Source of the DNA: Cytophagales bacterium
GTDB taxonomy: Bacteria > Bacteroidota > Bacteroidia > Cytophagales > Thermoflexibacteraceae
Length of the DNA stretch: 35,462 nt
NCBI GenBank assembly: GCA_947457925.1
Contig: CANGYA010000017.1
Span: 1 to 35,462, forward strand
Direction: 5' to 3'
Both the position numbers and the translations under genes were made by a program. The notes beneath the pieces were generated by a model. It saw nothing but the letters and a program-made list of their open reading frames with translations, had not been told where the DNA came from and did no database searches. Shown here one piece after another: positions 1 to 8,116 of the stretch; position 1 is the stretch's first letter; each line of letters opens with the position of its first letter.

Positions 1-155
1 AGTTATTTAAAGGAACACAGATGACACGAATAACACAGATATTCACTGTTTTTGTTTTAGGCTTGAATATTCGTCCAAACTTCGTATTTCTTTTTTCGTA
101 AAGCATTGATAATTAAGTATTTAATTATCATACATTTTTTACCACAACCTAATTA
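1..155 (+). repeat. Dispersed intergenic repeat, copy A
   Basis: About 155 bases that recur in reverse complement at about 9783-9947. Shared blocks, in the same order, are GGAACACAGATGACAC, CAGATATTCACTGTTTT and, near the end, TTTAATTATCATACAT followed by TTTTACCACAAC. The middle (about 60-105) is diverged. The copy may extend left of the window. No reading frame is apparent. It is probably a non-coding dispersed element; its mobility mechanism cannot be seen here. Confidence 0.8.
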
Positions 156-250
156 CATTCTATAAAGGGTAAACCTTAATAGAATGTAGTTATATAAAAT
201 TAACAAATACAACCTTTTTTGTTAATTCTCGTTAATAAAATGTATTTGTT
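154..250. other. Intergenic stretch with two AT-rich inverted repeats
   Basis: This is the rest of the gap upstream of the first gene. A perfect 10-bp inverted repeat (TACATTCTAT at 154-163, ATAGAATGTA at 179-188) is followed by a second one (AACAAATACA at 202-211, TGTATTTGTT at 241-250). Neither is followed by a clear T-run, so they may be regulatory hairpins or repeat remnants rather than terminators. I see nothing recognisable between 251 and 364 apart from the presumed leader of the gene at 365. Confidence 0.45.
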
Positions 251-364
251 CTGTTAATTGCCAAAACCTTACTTCCTAATGTTACTTTTCTCGATAAAAG
301 CCATTATTAAATAGCTACCCAAAGAGTATAATATCTTACACATTTTTCATTTAATCCCAATAGT

Positions 365-3300
365 ATGTTTAAAATTAGACTAAAGCAGTGGTTCTTTCAT
401 TGCTTTTTATTAGCAGCCATGCTTTGTTATTTGCCCACAGCACAAGCCGATGAATATGACGATGCTTGGGAGGCTATCAACAGTAATGACAGAAAAAAAG
501 CTGTAGAGTTATTGCTCAAAGCTACCAAAAACCCAAAGAGAGCCGTAGATGCCTACATGACTTTAATAGCTCTCAATTATTTTGACGGAAAGGAAGTAGA
601 AAGTACCCCCTATTTTGAAAAGGTGCTTGAAACAGCCGAAAACCCTTATACTTATGCGTATGCCATTTGGTTCAACGAGGCAGTATCTGGAGAATATGGC
701 AAAAAAAGTAAAGTACAACAAAAATTTTTAGAAAAATGCTTGTCAGATGCCAAAGCTGACGGTACGATAAAAGCTGCTGCCCATTATGGTTTGGCATCAC
801 ATAACCTTACTTCTAACAAACTTTCTGAAGCCATTAAAGAGTGGAAGAAAATGGGTGCAATAGATAAATGGCAATTAGTAGGAGCATTTGACAATGTGTC
901 GAGCAGTGGTTTTGACAAAGACTATCCACCTATTTCGCAGCCAGAGCCTACCGCCAAGTTTACCTCTGCCAACAACGCCACTGTCGAGTGGTTTACGCCA
1001 CAAACTTTGGGCTTTGATAGTTGGGTGTTCCCAAGTAATTATATCAAAGAGAGTGATATGGTAACTTATTCGCAGTCTTTTGTAAATTTCCCTGCCGATA
1101 CCGAAGGCGTAGTATGTGTAGGTTTTGGGGGCAATATCAAAGTGTGGGTAAATGACAAGTTAGTAATTGCAGAATTAGAAGAATTGAACACAGAGTTAGA
1201 TGCGTACAAAGCCGTTTGTAACTTTAAGAAAGGCTACAACCGAATTTTGGTACAAGTAGGCAGCACTCGTAGCTCGTCGAACTTTATCGTAAGACTTACA
1301 GACAAACAATACAATCCTTTGCCAAATTTGACGTTCAGAGACAGTTATCAAGCCTATACAAAGGAAACTGTAACGACTTATGATGCGTCTAAAGTAATTG
1401 CCTTGTCGCCAGAAACTTATTTTTTAGATAAAATTAAGGCAGAACCCAATAATTTAATCAACTATTATTTGTTGTGCAAAACGTATTTGCGTAACAAAAA
1501 AATGTACCAAGCCCAGCAAATTATTGCAGATGCGTTGGTAAAAGCTCCTAAAAACAGTGTTTTGTTGTTTGAACAGTTACAGTGTTTCTCTAAAACTCGC
1601 AACCGTACAGACCTCGTTACTTTGATGGAGGCAATGAAAGAACAAGACCCTAATAGTTTGTTTTCATTAGCTTTGCAAATGGAGCAGTATGTAAACGAAG
1701 AAAAATATGAAGAAGCAAGTGAACTATTGGATAAACGTATCAGTTTGTTTGGTCAAAGTGAAGAAACATTGAAAAGCAAAATAGACATTGCTATCAAACA
1801 AAACCAAATAGAACCTGCTTTAGCGATGATAAAAGAAGGCTACGAAAAGTATCCTGAAAACTTGGCTTATGTAAGAATGACGTACAACATTCAGAAGCAA
1901 GTATTTAAAGACACGAAAGAAGCCTTGAAAGTGTATGAAAAATACTGTGATGGCACTTTCAGTGTATCTTTGAAAGAAGAATTATCGGGAGAATATTTGG
2001 AATTGGGTATGAATGAAAAAGCACTAAAAATTTATGAAGAATTGGCAGAGGCTTTTCCGAATGATGCAGACTACTATAACAAATTAGCACAGTATTATTA
2101 TGGCAAGAAAAATTCTGAAAAAGCTATAGAATATGTGCAAAAGCAGTTGAAATTAGCTCCTTATCATTCAAGCTATTGGGAGTCTTTGGGTGTGGTGTAC
2201 GAACAGCAAAACAATACGGCAGAGGCTATTAAGGCTTTTAAACAAGGGCTTTATTACAACCCCAACGCATACGATTTGAGAAAGAAGTTGCAAGTATTAG
2301 AAAAACAAGTGGACATTGCCAAATTAGTTCCTAATACGAGTGGCTATGAGGTCATTCGCAATACTAAAGTAGCAGACAAAGAACAAAAATACGATTGGTA
2401 CTACATTTTGGACGAAAAAACTAAAATTGTGTACCCCGAAGGCACGTCTGAAGAATACTTCAACATGGCTATCAAAGTCTTGACAGACAAAGGCATAGAA
2501 ACATGGAAAGAAACTTCTATTCCTTATAGCTATTCACAAAGATTGGTGATAGAAAAAGCCGAAGTAGTGAAGAAAAACGGTAAGAAAACGGCTGCCGAAA
2601 GAAACGGTAATGATATTGTATTTACCAACTTAGAAAAAGGTGATGCCGTTTACTTCAAGTACAAGCTGGAGTCTTACAAAAGAGGCAAATTAGCCAAAGA
2701 GTTTTGGGACAAATACACTTTCAATGCCTTTGTGCCTACCGAAACGGTGAGATATACTTTGATAGTGGCTTCAAAACTGAAATTCAATTACAAGTTTCAC
2801 AATGCCAAAGTAGAACCCAACGTAGAAGAAAAAGGAGATTTCAAGGTGTACACTTGGGAACTGAAAGACGAGGCAGCCATGAAAGACGAAACGCATATTT
2901 CGGCTGCGGTAGATATTGGTAAGGTTTTACACATTTCTTCTTTGCAAACTTGGCAAGACGTGGCGAATTGGTACAGTGATTTGTCTTCGCCACAAGCCAA
3001 AGCAGATTTTGACGTGAAAAAATTGTATAAAACTTTGTTCCCAGAAGGTAAAACTTTTACGAATGAAGAAAAAGCAAGAATAATTTATGAATATGTAGTG
3101 AAAAACATTACCTATAGTTCAGTTTCTTTCCGCCAAAGTTCTCACGTACCGCAACAAGCAGCGAAAACTATCAACACCCGTTTAGGCGACTGTAAAGATT
3201 TGGCTACTTTGTACGCCACCTTAGCCAGAGAAGCAGGTTTGGAGGCAAACTTAGTCTTAATCAACACACGGGACAACGGCAGCAATGATATGTTATTGCC

Positions 3301-4141
3301 GTCTATTGACTTTAACCATTGTATCGTGAAGGTAAAAGTAGATAAGAAAACCTACTATTTGGAGCTTACAGATGCGAATTTACCTTTTGCTTCTTTGCCA
3401 AATACAGATGTAGAGGGTTTGGTATTGGAAATTCCGTATAACAAAACAGCCACTACCGAAACTCTGTTCCCATTGACCAGCAGCACAAGAATAACAGATG
3501 AAGTGAAACGTAGCACACAAGTAAACATCAATAAAAACGATATACTCATCAAATGTGCCTCTGTGAAAAAGGGCAGTTTGTCCACTTACAGCCGTTATAC
3601 TTACGCCTCGTTGAGCAAAGAAAAACAAATGGAGGAGTTGCGTAAAGGCATTAGCAATGACTACAAAAATCCTGTGGTTATCAATGACGCTAATTTTTAT
3701 GATTTGGATAAATTGGCGGACTCTATAAAGTATGATTATGCTTATACGGTGAAAAATGAAGTAATAGAAATTGGTCAAATGAAAACTTTTAAAGTGCCTT
3801 TTGCAGATTTCTTTGTGCGAATAGACCATTTTATAGAAGAAACTCGTGAGTTTCCTTTGTGCTATTGGCGTTATGAAAATACGGATAGGTATGTAGAGGA
3901 GATGACCATGCAATTAACTGCCCCATCGCAGTTTGTTGAAATTCCGAAAGACCTTGTTACCAGTTTCAACGATATTCATTACAAACTTACTTTCAAAAAA
4001 GTAAACCCAACGACATTGAAAGTAATACGTGAAGTGCAGATTAAGAGTAAAAAAAATATTCTACCCGAAGAATATACGAAGTTTAGGGAGTTTGTAAATA
4101 CCATTACAACTGCAGAAGCTAAGTATGTGGCTTTCAAATAA
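365..4141 (+). CDS. Secreted TPR/DUF3857/transglutaminase-like protein
   Basis: A 1258-residue protein. An N-terminal signal peptide (hydrophobic residues about 9-22, probable cleavage after TAQA at 28) predicts export. Residues about 30-640 are helical TPR-type repeats, for example two units around 545-640. A DUF3857-like beta region spans about 650-830. A transglutaminase-like core follows, with a plausible Cys-His-Asp triad: C943 in GDCKDL, H985 in FNHC and D1003 in LTDANL. The C-terminal 230 residues resemble the DUF3858-type tail usually found in this family. In Bacteroidota such proteins are periplasmic or surface-associated, and their substrates are generally unknown. The gene stands alone and is followed by a strong terminator. 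The start fits because the signal peptide begins immediately. Confidence 0.85.
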   Translation: MFKIRLKQWFFHCFLLAAMLCYLPTAQADEYDDAWEAINSNDRKKAVELLLKATKNPKRAVDAYMTLIALNYFDGKEVESTPYFEKVLETAENPYTYAYAIWFNEAVSGEYGKKSKVQQKFLEKCLSDAKADGTIKAAAHYGLASHNLTSNKLSEAIKEWKKMGAIDKWQLVGAFDNVSSSGFDKDYPPISQPEPTAKFTSANNATVEWFTPQTLGFDSWVFPSNYIKESDMVTYSQSFVNFPADTEGVVCVGFGGNIKVWVNDKLVIAELEELNTELDAYKAVCNFKKGYNRILVQVGSTRSSSNFIVRLTDKQYNPLPNLTFRDSYQAYTKETVTTYDASKVIALSPETYFLDKIKAEPNNLINYYLLCKTYLRNKKMYQAQQIIADALVKAPKNSVLLFEQLQCFSKTRNRTDLVTLMEAMKEQDPNSLFSLALQMEQYVNEEKYEEASELLDKRISLFGQSEETLKSKIDIAIKQNQIEPALAMIKEGYEKYPENLAYVRMTYNIQKQVFKDTKEALKVYEKYCDGTFSVSLKEELSGEYLELGMNEKALKIYEELAEAFPNDADYYNKLAQYYYGKKNSEKAIEYVQKQLKLAPYHSSYWESLGVVYEQQNNTAEAIKAFKQGLYYNPNAYDLRKKLQVLEKQVDIAKLVPNTSGYEVIRNTKVADKEQKYDWYYILDEKTKIVYPEGTSEEYFNMAIKVLTDKGIETWKETSIPYSYSQRLVIEKAEVVKKNGKKTAAERNGNDIVFTNLEKGDAVYFKYKLESYKRGKLAKEFWDKYTFNAFVPTETVRYTLIVASKLKFNYKFHNAKVEPNVEEKGDFKVYTWELKDEAAMKDETHISAAVDIGKVLHISSLQTWQDVANWYSDLSSPQAKADFDVKKLYKTLFPEGKTFTNEEKARIIYEYVVKNITYSSVSFRQSSHVPQQAAKTINTRLGDCKDLATLYATLAREAGLEANLVLINTRDNGSNDMLLPSIDFNHCIVKVKVDKKTYYLELTDANLPFASLPNTDVEGLVLEIPYNKTATTETLFPLTSSTRITDEVKRSTQVNINKNDILIKCASVKKGSLSTYSRYTYASLSKEKQMEELRKGISNDYKNPVVINDANFYDLDKLADSIKYDYAYTVKNEVIEIGQMKTFKVPFADFFVRIDHFIEETREFPLCYWRYENTDRYVEEMTMQLTAPSQFVEIPKDLVTSFNDIHYKLTFKKVNPTTLKVIREVQIKSKKNILPEEYTKFREFVNTITTAEAKYVAFK

Positions 4142-4154
4142 TTGAGCTTACTAC

Positions 4155-4188
4155 AAGCCCCTTTCCATTTGGAGAGGGGCTTTTTTTA
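4155..4188 (+). terminator. Rho-independent terminator of the transglutaminase-like gene
   Basis: A stem AGCCCCTTTCC / GGAGAGGGGCT with one G-T wobble and a short loop is followed by seven T, 13 bases after the stop codon. Confidence 0.88.
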
Positions 4189-4256
4189 TTGTTTTAAAGT
4201 CAAAAACCAATCCCTAAAAAAACAGTCCTTAGCCTTTATTTTTAGAATTAACCTGC

Positions 4257-4264
4257 TAATTTTG
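4257..4264 (+). promoter_or_regulatory. Bacteroidota-type -7 box upstream of glyA
   Basis: TAATTTTG matches the TAnnTTTG -7 consensus of the Bacteroidota primary sigma factor and lies 26 bases before the glyA start. The expected -33 TTTG is only weakly represented (TTTA near 4235), so the call rests mainly on the -7 box. Confidence 0.5.
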
Positions 4265-4290
4265 GCAAACCATAATCCAATACCCCTATC

Positions 4291-5571
4291 ATGCAAAAAG
4301 ACGTAGTTTTCGAACTTATCGAAAAAGAAAAACACAGACAATTATCGGGCATAGAATTGATTGCCTCAGAAAACTTTGTTTCACCAGAAGTCATGCAGGC
4401 AGCAGGTTCTGTGCTTACCAACAAGTACGCCGAAGGTTTACCCGGTAAGAGATACTATGGTGGTTGCGAGTTTGTAGATGAAATAGAGAAAATAGCTATT
4501 GAAAGAGCCAAAGAACTATTCAGGGCAGAATGGGCAAACGTGCAGCCTCACTCTGGGGCACAAGCTAATGCGGCGGTAATGTTGGCTATTTTGCAGCCCG
4601 GTGATAAAATTTTGGGCTTCGATTTGGCACATGGCGGACACCTTACGCATGGTTCTCCTGCCAATTTTTCGGGCAAACTCTACAAACCTTCTTTCTACGG
4701 TGTCAATCGTGAAACAGGCTTAGTGGATTATGATGTGTTGAAGAAAAAAGCCTTAGAAGAAAGACCCAAACTAATTATTTGCGGTGCTTCTGCCTATTCT
4801 CGTGATTGGGATTATGCTAAAATCCGTAGCATAGCCGATGAAATTGGTGCATTGGTATTGGCAGATATTTCGCACCCTGCGGGCTTGATAGCACATGGTT
4901 TATTGACAGACCCTATCAAACATTGTCATATCGTAACAACTACGACCCACAAAACTTTGCGGGGTACTCGTGGCGGTTTGATTATGATTGGCGAAGATTT
5001 TGAAAACCCATTCGGTATCAAAAACGCAAAAGGCAACTTACGTTTATTGTCTGAATTGTTGGACTCTGCCGTATTCCCCGGTACACAAGGAGGTCCTTTG
5101 GAGCATATCATTGCAGCTAAAGCCATAGCTTTTGGTGAGGCATTGGAGCAAGATTTTGTGCGTTATGTGGTACAAGTACAACAAAATGCAGACGTATTGG
5201 CAGATGCTTTTACAGATTTGGGTTATCAAATTATTTCTGGTGGCACAGATAACCACCTCATGCTCATAGACTTACGCAACAAAGGCATTACAGGTAAACA
5301 AGCCGAAGCTGCATTAGGTTTGGCAGATATTACGGTAAATAAAAACATGGTGCCTTTTGACGACAAGTCGCCAATGGTTACTTCGGGTATTCGTATTGGT
5401 GTGCCAGCCGTTACGACAAGAGGTTTGGTAAAAGCAGATATGCCGAAGATAGCACAATTAATAGACAAGGTTTTGACTAACCACGACAAACCTGCGGTAA
5501 TTTCTGAAGTAAAACACGAAATTAACAAATGGATGACGAATTATCCTTTGTTCCAATGGGCTAAGAAATAA
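4291..5571 (+). CDS. glyA: Serine hydroxymethyltransferase
   Basis: A 426-residue cytosolic PLP enzyme that interconverts serine and glycine with tetrahydrofolate and supplies one-carbon units. The sequence is full length and collinear with bacterial GlyA. It has the N-terminal ELIASENF segment, the [15 protein letters not shown] region, the PLP-binding lysine K221 within [10 protein letters not shown], and the ISGGTDNHL segment near the C-terminus. It is about the usual family length (about 417-435). It is a single gene flanked by terminators on both sides, with a likely promoter at 4257-4264. Nothing looks altered. Confidence 0.98.
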   Translation: MQKDVVFELIEKEKHRQLSGIELIASENFVSPEVMQAAGSVLTNKYAEGLPGKRYYGGCEFVDEIEKIAIERAKELFRAEWANVQPHSGAQANAAVMLAILQPGDKILGFDLAHGGHLTHGSPANFSGKLYKPSFYGVNRETGLVDYDVLKKKALEERPKLIICGASAYSRDWDYAKIRSIADEIGALVLADISHPAGLIAHGLLTDPIKHCHIVTTTTHKTLRGTRGGLIMIGEDFENPFGIKNAKGNLRLLSELLDSAVFPGTQGGPLEHIIAAKAIAFGEALEQDFVRYVVQVQQNADVLADAFTDLGYQIISGGTDNHLMLIDLRNKGITGKQAEAALGLADITVNKNMVPFDDKSPMVTSGIRIGVPAVTTRGLVKADMPKIAQLIDKVLTNHDKPAVISEVKHEINKWMTNYPLFQWAKK

Positions 5572-5609
5572 GCTACTTAATGTAAGCACAATTTTGTAGG
5601 ATTACCTAA

Positions 5610-5648
5610 AAAGGTTACACTTTTGAACAAAAGGTGTAATCTTTTTTG
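5610..5648 (+). terminator. Rho-independent terminator of glyA
   Basis: AAGGTTACAC pairs with GGTGTAATCTT (one wobble) across a TTTTGAACAAAA loop and is followed by a run of T. It lies 40 bases after the glyA stop. Confidence 0.8.
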
Positions 5649-5671
5649 TTAGTAGCTTGTTTTACTGGAGT

Positions 5672-6002
5672 GTGGGCTTCGTCCCACGCAATACGATAGA
5701 CGGTAAAAGTAATACTATCTTTCTACGGACTACAGCCCAATGCTATTAAGCTAAGAAATTATTTTTTAGTGCCGTTAGGCACGAAATATTTATAGTAATG
5801 CCATTTTCCATTTTTCAAAGTGCCGTAGGCACGAAATATGTCGTGCCTACGGCACTTTGAAGGAGTCTGTACTATTTTTCACTATAAATATGTCGTGCCT
5901 ACGGCACTTTTTGAAAATAACTAATTGATAATCAAATAATTATTTGTATTCTTGTTTTACTTTCTTAGCTTAATAGCATTAGACTAAAGTCCGTAGCTAC
6001 AG
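5672..6002. repeat. Nested REP-like palindrome cluster
   Basis: The glyA-tlpA gap is filled by nested inverted repeats. An outer pair of about 40 bases (5717-5757 and 5961-6001) shares AATGCTATTAAGCTAAGAAA in opposite orientations. Inside are four copies of a GTGCCGTAGGCACGA-type unit: a variant at 5769-5796, a head-to-head pair at 5817-5834 and 5841-5858, and an inverted copy at 5881-5912 whose ACTATAAATA flank mirrors the TATTTATAGT flank of the first copy. A small GTGGG/CCCAC hairpin at 5672-5687 precedes the cluster. No reading frame is supported. It resembles repetitive extragenic palindromes mobilised in trans by RAYT-type transposases, but none is present here. Confidence 0.8.
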
Positions 6003-6082
6003 TTTGATAATCAATGACTTAAAATAATTTTCAATTTAAAATTTACTAATTAATAACTGTGCATTAGCACTTAACTATTTGT

Positions 6083-6580
6083 ATGACTACAAAAAATACA
6101 TTCCTGTTATTGGCTTTGTTGTGGGCTTTTTGGAGCTGCAAACCTTCGGTAGAGGGGATTCCAGAGGGCGAAACAGTGCCAGATTTTCAGACTACAGACA
6201 CCAAAGGTAATGTGGTGAACATCAAAGACCTAAGAGGCAAAGTGGTGATGCTGTACTTTTGGGCAGATTTCTGTCCTACGTGCAAAAAGGAGTTTCCAGA
6301 AACACAAGCCTATTATGAAAAACTACAGGGCAAGGACTTTGAACTCTTGGCGATTAATGTGGGGCAGCCTGCGGTGGCTTCTAAGAAATTTCAGGAAAAA
6401 TACGGGGCTACTTTTCCTATGTTGTTAGATACGGCAGGGCAAATTTCCAGAGATTTTGGGGTAAAAGAACTGCCTACCAACTATTTCATTAGCCCAGACG
6501 GTAAGATTCAACGCCGAATTATTGGCTTTGTAGGCGAAAATCAGGTGCAAGTGATGATAAACCAGCATAAGCAACAGTAA
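6083..6580 (+). CDS. TlpA-like thiol-disulfide oxidoreductase, probable lipoprotein
   Basis: A 165-residue protein of the AhpC-TSA/TlpA thioredoxin family, expected to act on disulfides outside the cytoplasm. A short hydrophobic leader ends at C19 (AFWSC), a non-classical but plausible lipobox for Bacteroidota. The mature domain has the redox motif WADFCPTCKK (C64, C67) and the cis-proline loop at ELPTNYF (P131). Length and fold order are normal for TlpA/ResA-type proteins. It stands alone on the plus strand and converges with the regulator at 6648-7055. The substrate cannot be deduced. The leader could also be a non-cleaved anchor. Confidence 0.88.
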   Translation: MTTKNTFLLLALLWAFWSCKPSVEGIPEGETVPDFQTTDTKGNVVNIKDLRGKVVMLYFWADFCPTCKKEFPETQAYYEKLQGKDFELLAINVGQPAVASKKFQEKYGATFPMLLDTAGQISRDFGVKELPTNYFISPDGKIQRRIIGFVGENQVQVMINQHKQQ

Positions 6581-6647
6581 AATAGGAGCAAGCCCTGTGA
6601 AGTTGGGGACTTTGTGGGGCTTGTGGGGTATGTTGGTATGCACAAAC

Positions 6648-7055
6648 TTAGACTTTCTTTTTATCTCTTTGTTCTATATTTTCTACCCTCTTTACTAATC
6701 TTTGAACAGCCATATCTAACATTTCTATCTGTTTGTGCAAGCCTTGTAAATCTGTTTGAGGAGGGAAATGTACTGTCCCTTGATTATTAGCAACTACACC
6801 ATAAGCTACTGTTTGTGTAGAAAAATTTTGATATGTTTTATCAGCTACAAATTCAGCTATTTCTACCCCAAATACTTTGGCTATTTCTTGTAGCCTTTTA
6901 ATGGTCATATCTATTTCTCCTCGTTCTATTTTTGCATAATTAGAAGTCGACATATTTAATAATTCAGACATTCCTTCTTGAGTAATATTGTGTATTTGTC
7001 GGAGGTTTTTAATCTTAAAACCAATATTTTCTAAAATATTATCTTGCTTTGTCAT
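6648..7055 (-). CDS. XRE-family helix-turn-helix regulator
   Basis: A 135-residue protein with an N-terminal Cro/CI-type HTH (about residues 10-66), including the typical ITQEGMSELLNMSTSNYAKIE recognition region and the NYAKIERGEI motif. A linker of about 35 residues leads to a short C-terminal helix (about 103-128, with leucine and hydrophobic spacing typical of a coiled coil) that may dimerise. It diverges from the DarT-like gene across 118 bases containing two inverted repeats, so it may regulate that operon and itself. The coding strand looks as AT-rich as the neighbouring toxin gene. XRE proteins of this shape are common in Bacteroidota, so the link to the toxin operon is inference. Confidence 0.88.
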   Translation of the reverse strand: MTKQDNILENIGFKIKNLRQIHNITQEGMSELLNMSTSNYAKIERGEIDMTIKRLQEIAKVFGVEIAEFVADKTYQNFSTQTVAYGVVANNQGTVHFPPQTDLQGLHKQIEMLDMAVQRLVKRVENIEQRDKKKV

Positions 7056-7082
7056 AAAAAGGTGTTTTTAGATTTTTTAAAG

Positions 7083-7139
7083 GCGTAAATACGCTATTAT
7101 TTAGCAAATTACCAAACTATAATAGCAATATTTTTATAG
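7083..7139. promoter_or_regulatory. Candidate operators between the XRE gene and the toxin operon
   Basis: The divergent intergenic region holds two perfect inverted repeats. GCGTA-AA-TACGC (7083-7094) lies 28 bases upstream of the XRE start. CTATAA-N11-TTATAG (7117-7139) lies 35 bases upstream of the toxin start. Either could bind the dimeric XRE regulator. No clear TAnnTTTG box is seen for the toxin gene. The function is inferred from position and symmetry only. Confidence 0.4.
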
Positions 7140-7173
7140 ATTAGATACTAAAATTAATTTTACTCTTTTATCT

Positions 7174-8112
7174 ATGGAAATAATTATCTTTTTATTATCC
7201 GTTGTGTTTTTCTATTGGCTAATTAATGCTATGGAAGCAACGACAAGCAATAACAAAGTAACAAATAATCAAACAAAAACTTTATCAAATAATCAGCAAC
7301 AAAATGAGGCTAATTTAAAAATTCAAGCCGAAAAAGCTGAAAGAGAAAGAGTTGAAAGAGAAAGAGTTGAAAGAGAAAGAGTTGAAAGAGAAAGAGTTGA
7401 AAGAGAAAGAGTTGAAAGAGAAAGAGTTGAAAGAGAAAGAGTTGCGAAAGAAGAAGCAAAGAAAAAAGAATTAGAAGCGAAGTTATTAAGGGAAAAGCAA
7501 GAAAGACAACAAAAAGAGAGAGAACTACAGGAAAAATTAGCCAAAGAGCAAAAAGAAAGAGAAGAAAAATCTTTAAATTGGAAAGCTAATTGGCAAGAGT
7601 TTCAAAGGTTATTGCACCAAGAAAATATTACAAGTCTTTATCATTTTACAGACCAAGAAAATATTAACTCTATTAAACGTAATGGAGGTTTATATAGTTG
7701 GTGGTACTGTGAGCAAAATAATATTGCAATCCCCAAAGCTGGAGGAGGAGATTTATCTAAAAACTTAGATATGCGATACAGTTTACAAGATTATGTTCGG
7801 TTGTCTTTTACTCGTAATCACCCTATGATGTACGTTGCCAAAAAAGAAGGTAGAATTAATAACCCTATAATTTTAGAAATAAATCCAGAGGTTATTTATT
7901 GGAAACAGACAAGATTTTCAAATATGAATGCCACTCGTACAGGACATTCACAAGGAAGTGAGATTGACGACTTTAAAAAAATCCGTTTTGATATTGTTTC
8001 ACAAACAACACACTTTGATTTAGAAAAAGATGAAAGACCTTATTACCAAGCCGAAGTTTTAGTAAAAACTTTCATTCCTTTAGAGTACATCACCAATATA
8101 CATAGATTTTAA
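7174..8112 (+). CDS. Membrane-anchored DarT-like ADP-ribosyltransferase (candidate toxin)
   Basis: A 312-residue protein. Residues 4-19 form a single hydrophobic segment with an acidic N-terminus and a Lys soon after it, suggesting N-out/C-in topology. Residues about 45-135 are a very highly charged coiled coil containing seven ERERV repeats (56-90). Residues about 145-312 match DarT (DUF4433), which transfers ADP-ribose from NAD+ to DNA bases. Landmarks are LYHFTDQENINSI-NGGL (155-173), an Arg before a DYV-SF-PMMY segment (R201, 206-220) and, near the C-terminus, YQAEVLV-IPLEYI with the presumed catalytic E294. The DarT order R...DYVPFYF...RYQAE is preserved. The usual DarT is about 200 residues and soluble, so the anchor and coiled coil are unusual. 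The gene is followed 4 bp later by a NADAR-like gene. The target base and activity are unknown. Confidence 0.72.
   Translation: MEIIIFLLSVVFFYWLINAMEATTSNNKVTNNQTKTLSNNQQQNEANLKIQAEKAERERVERERVERERVERERVERERVERERVERERVAKEEAKKKELEAKLLREKQERQQKERELQEKLAKEQKEREEKSLNWKANWQEFQRLLHQENITSLYHFTDQENINSIKRNGGLYSWWYCEQNNIAIPKAGGGDLSKNLDMRYSLQDYVRLSFTRNHPMMYVAKKEGRINNPIILEINPEVIYWKQTRFSNMNATRTGHSQGSEIDDFKKIRFDIVSQTTHFDLEKDERPYYQAEVLVKTFIPLEYITNIHRF
7339..7443 (+). repeat. Seven perfect 15-bp tandem repeats inside the toxin gene
   Basis: GAAAGAGAAAGAGTT is repeated seven times without a mismatch. It encodes ERERV x7 (residues 56-90) in frame. Because the unit is 15 bp, copy-number changes by slippage would lengthen or shorten the coiled coil by five residues without a frameshift. 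Confidence 0.97.
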
Positions 8113-8116
8113 AGCC

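Noticed and set aside
3380-3913. Minus-strand open frame of 177 codons inside the transglutaminase-like gene
   Set aside because: The plus-strand protein is continuous with conserved catalytic residues across the same bases; the antisense frame is a shadow.
7339-7443. Regular repeat array considered as a CRISPR
   Set aside because: The units are contiguous 15-bp repeats with no unique spacers and are in frame with a coiled-coil protein.
7323-7544. Minus-strand frame encoding repeated LSLST units
   Set aside because: It is the complement of the 15-bp repeats and has no independent support.
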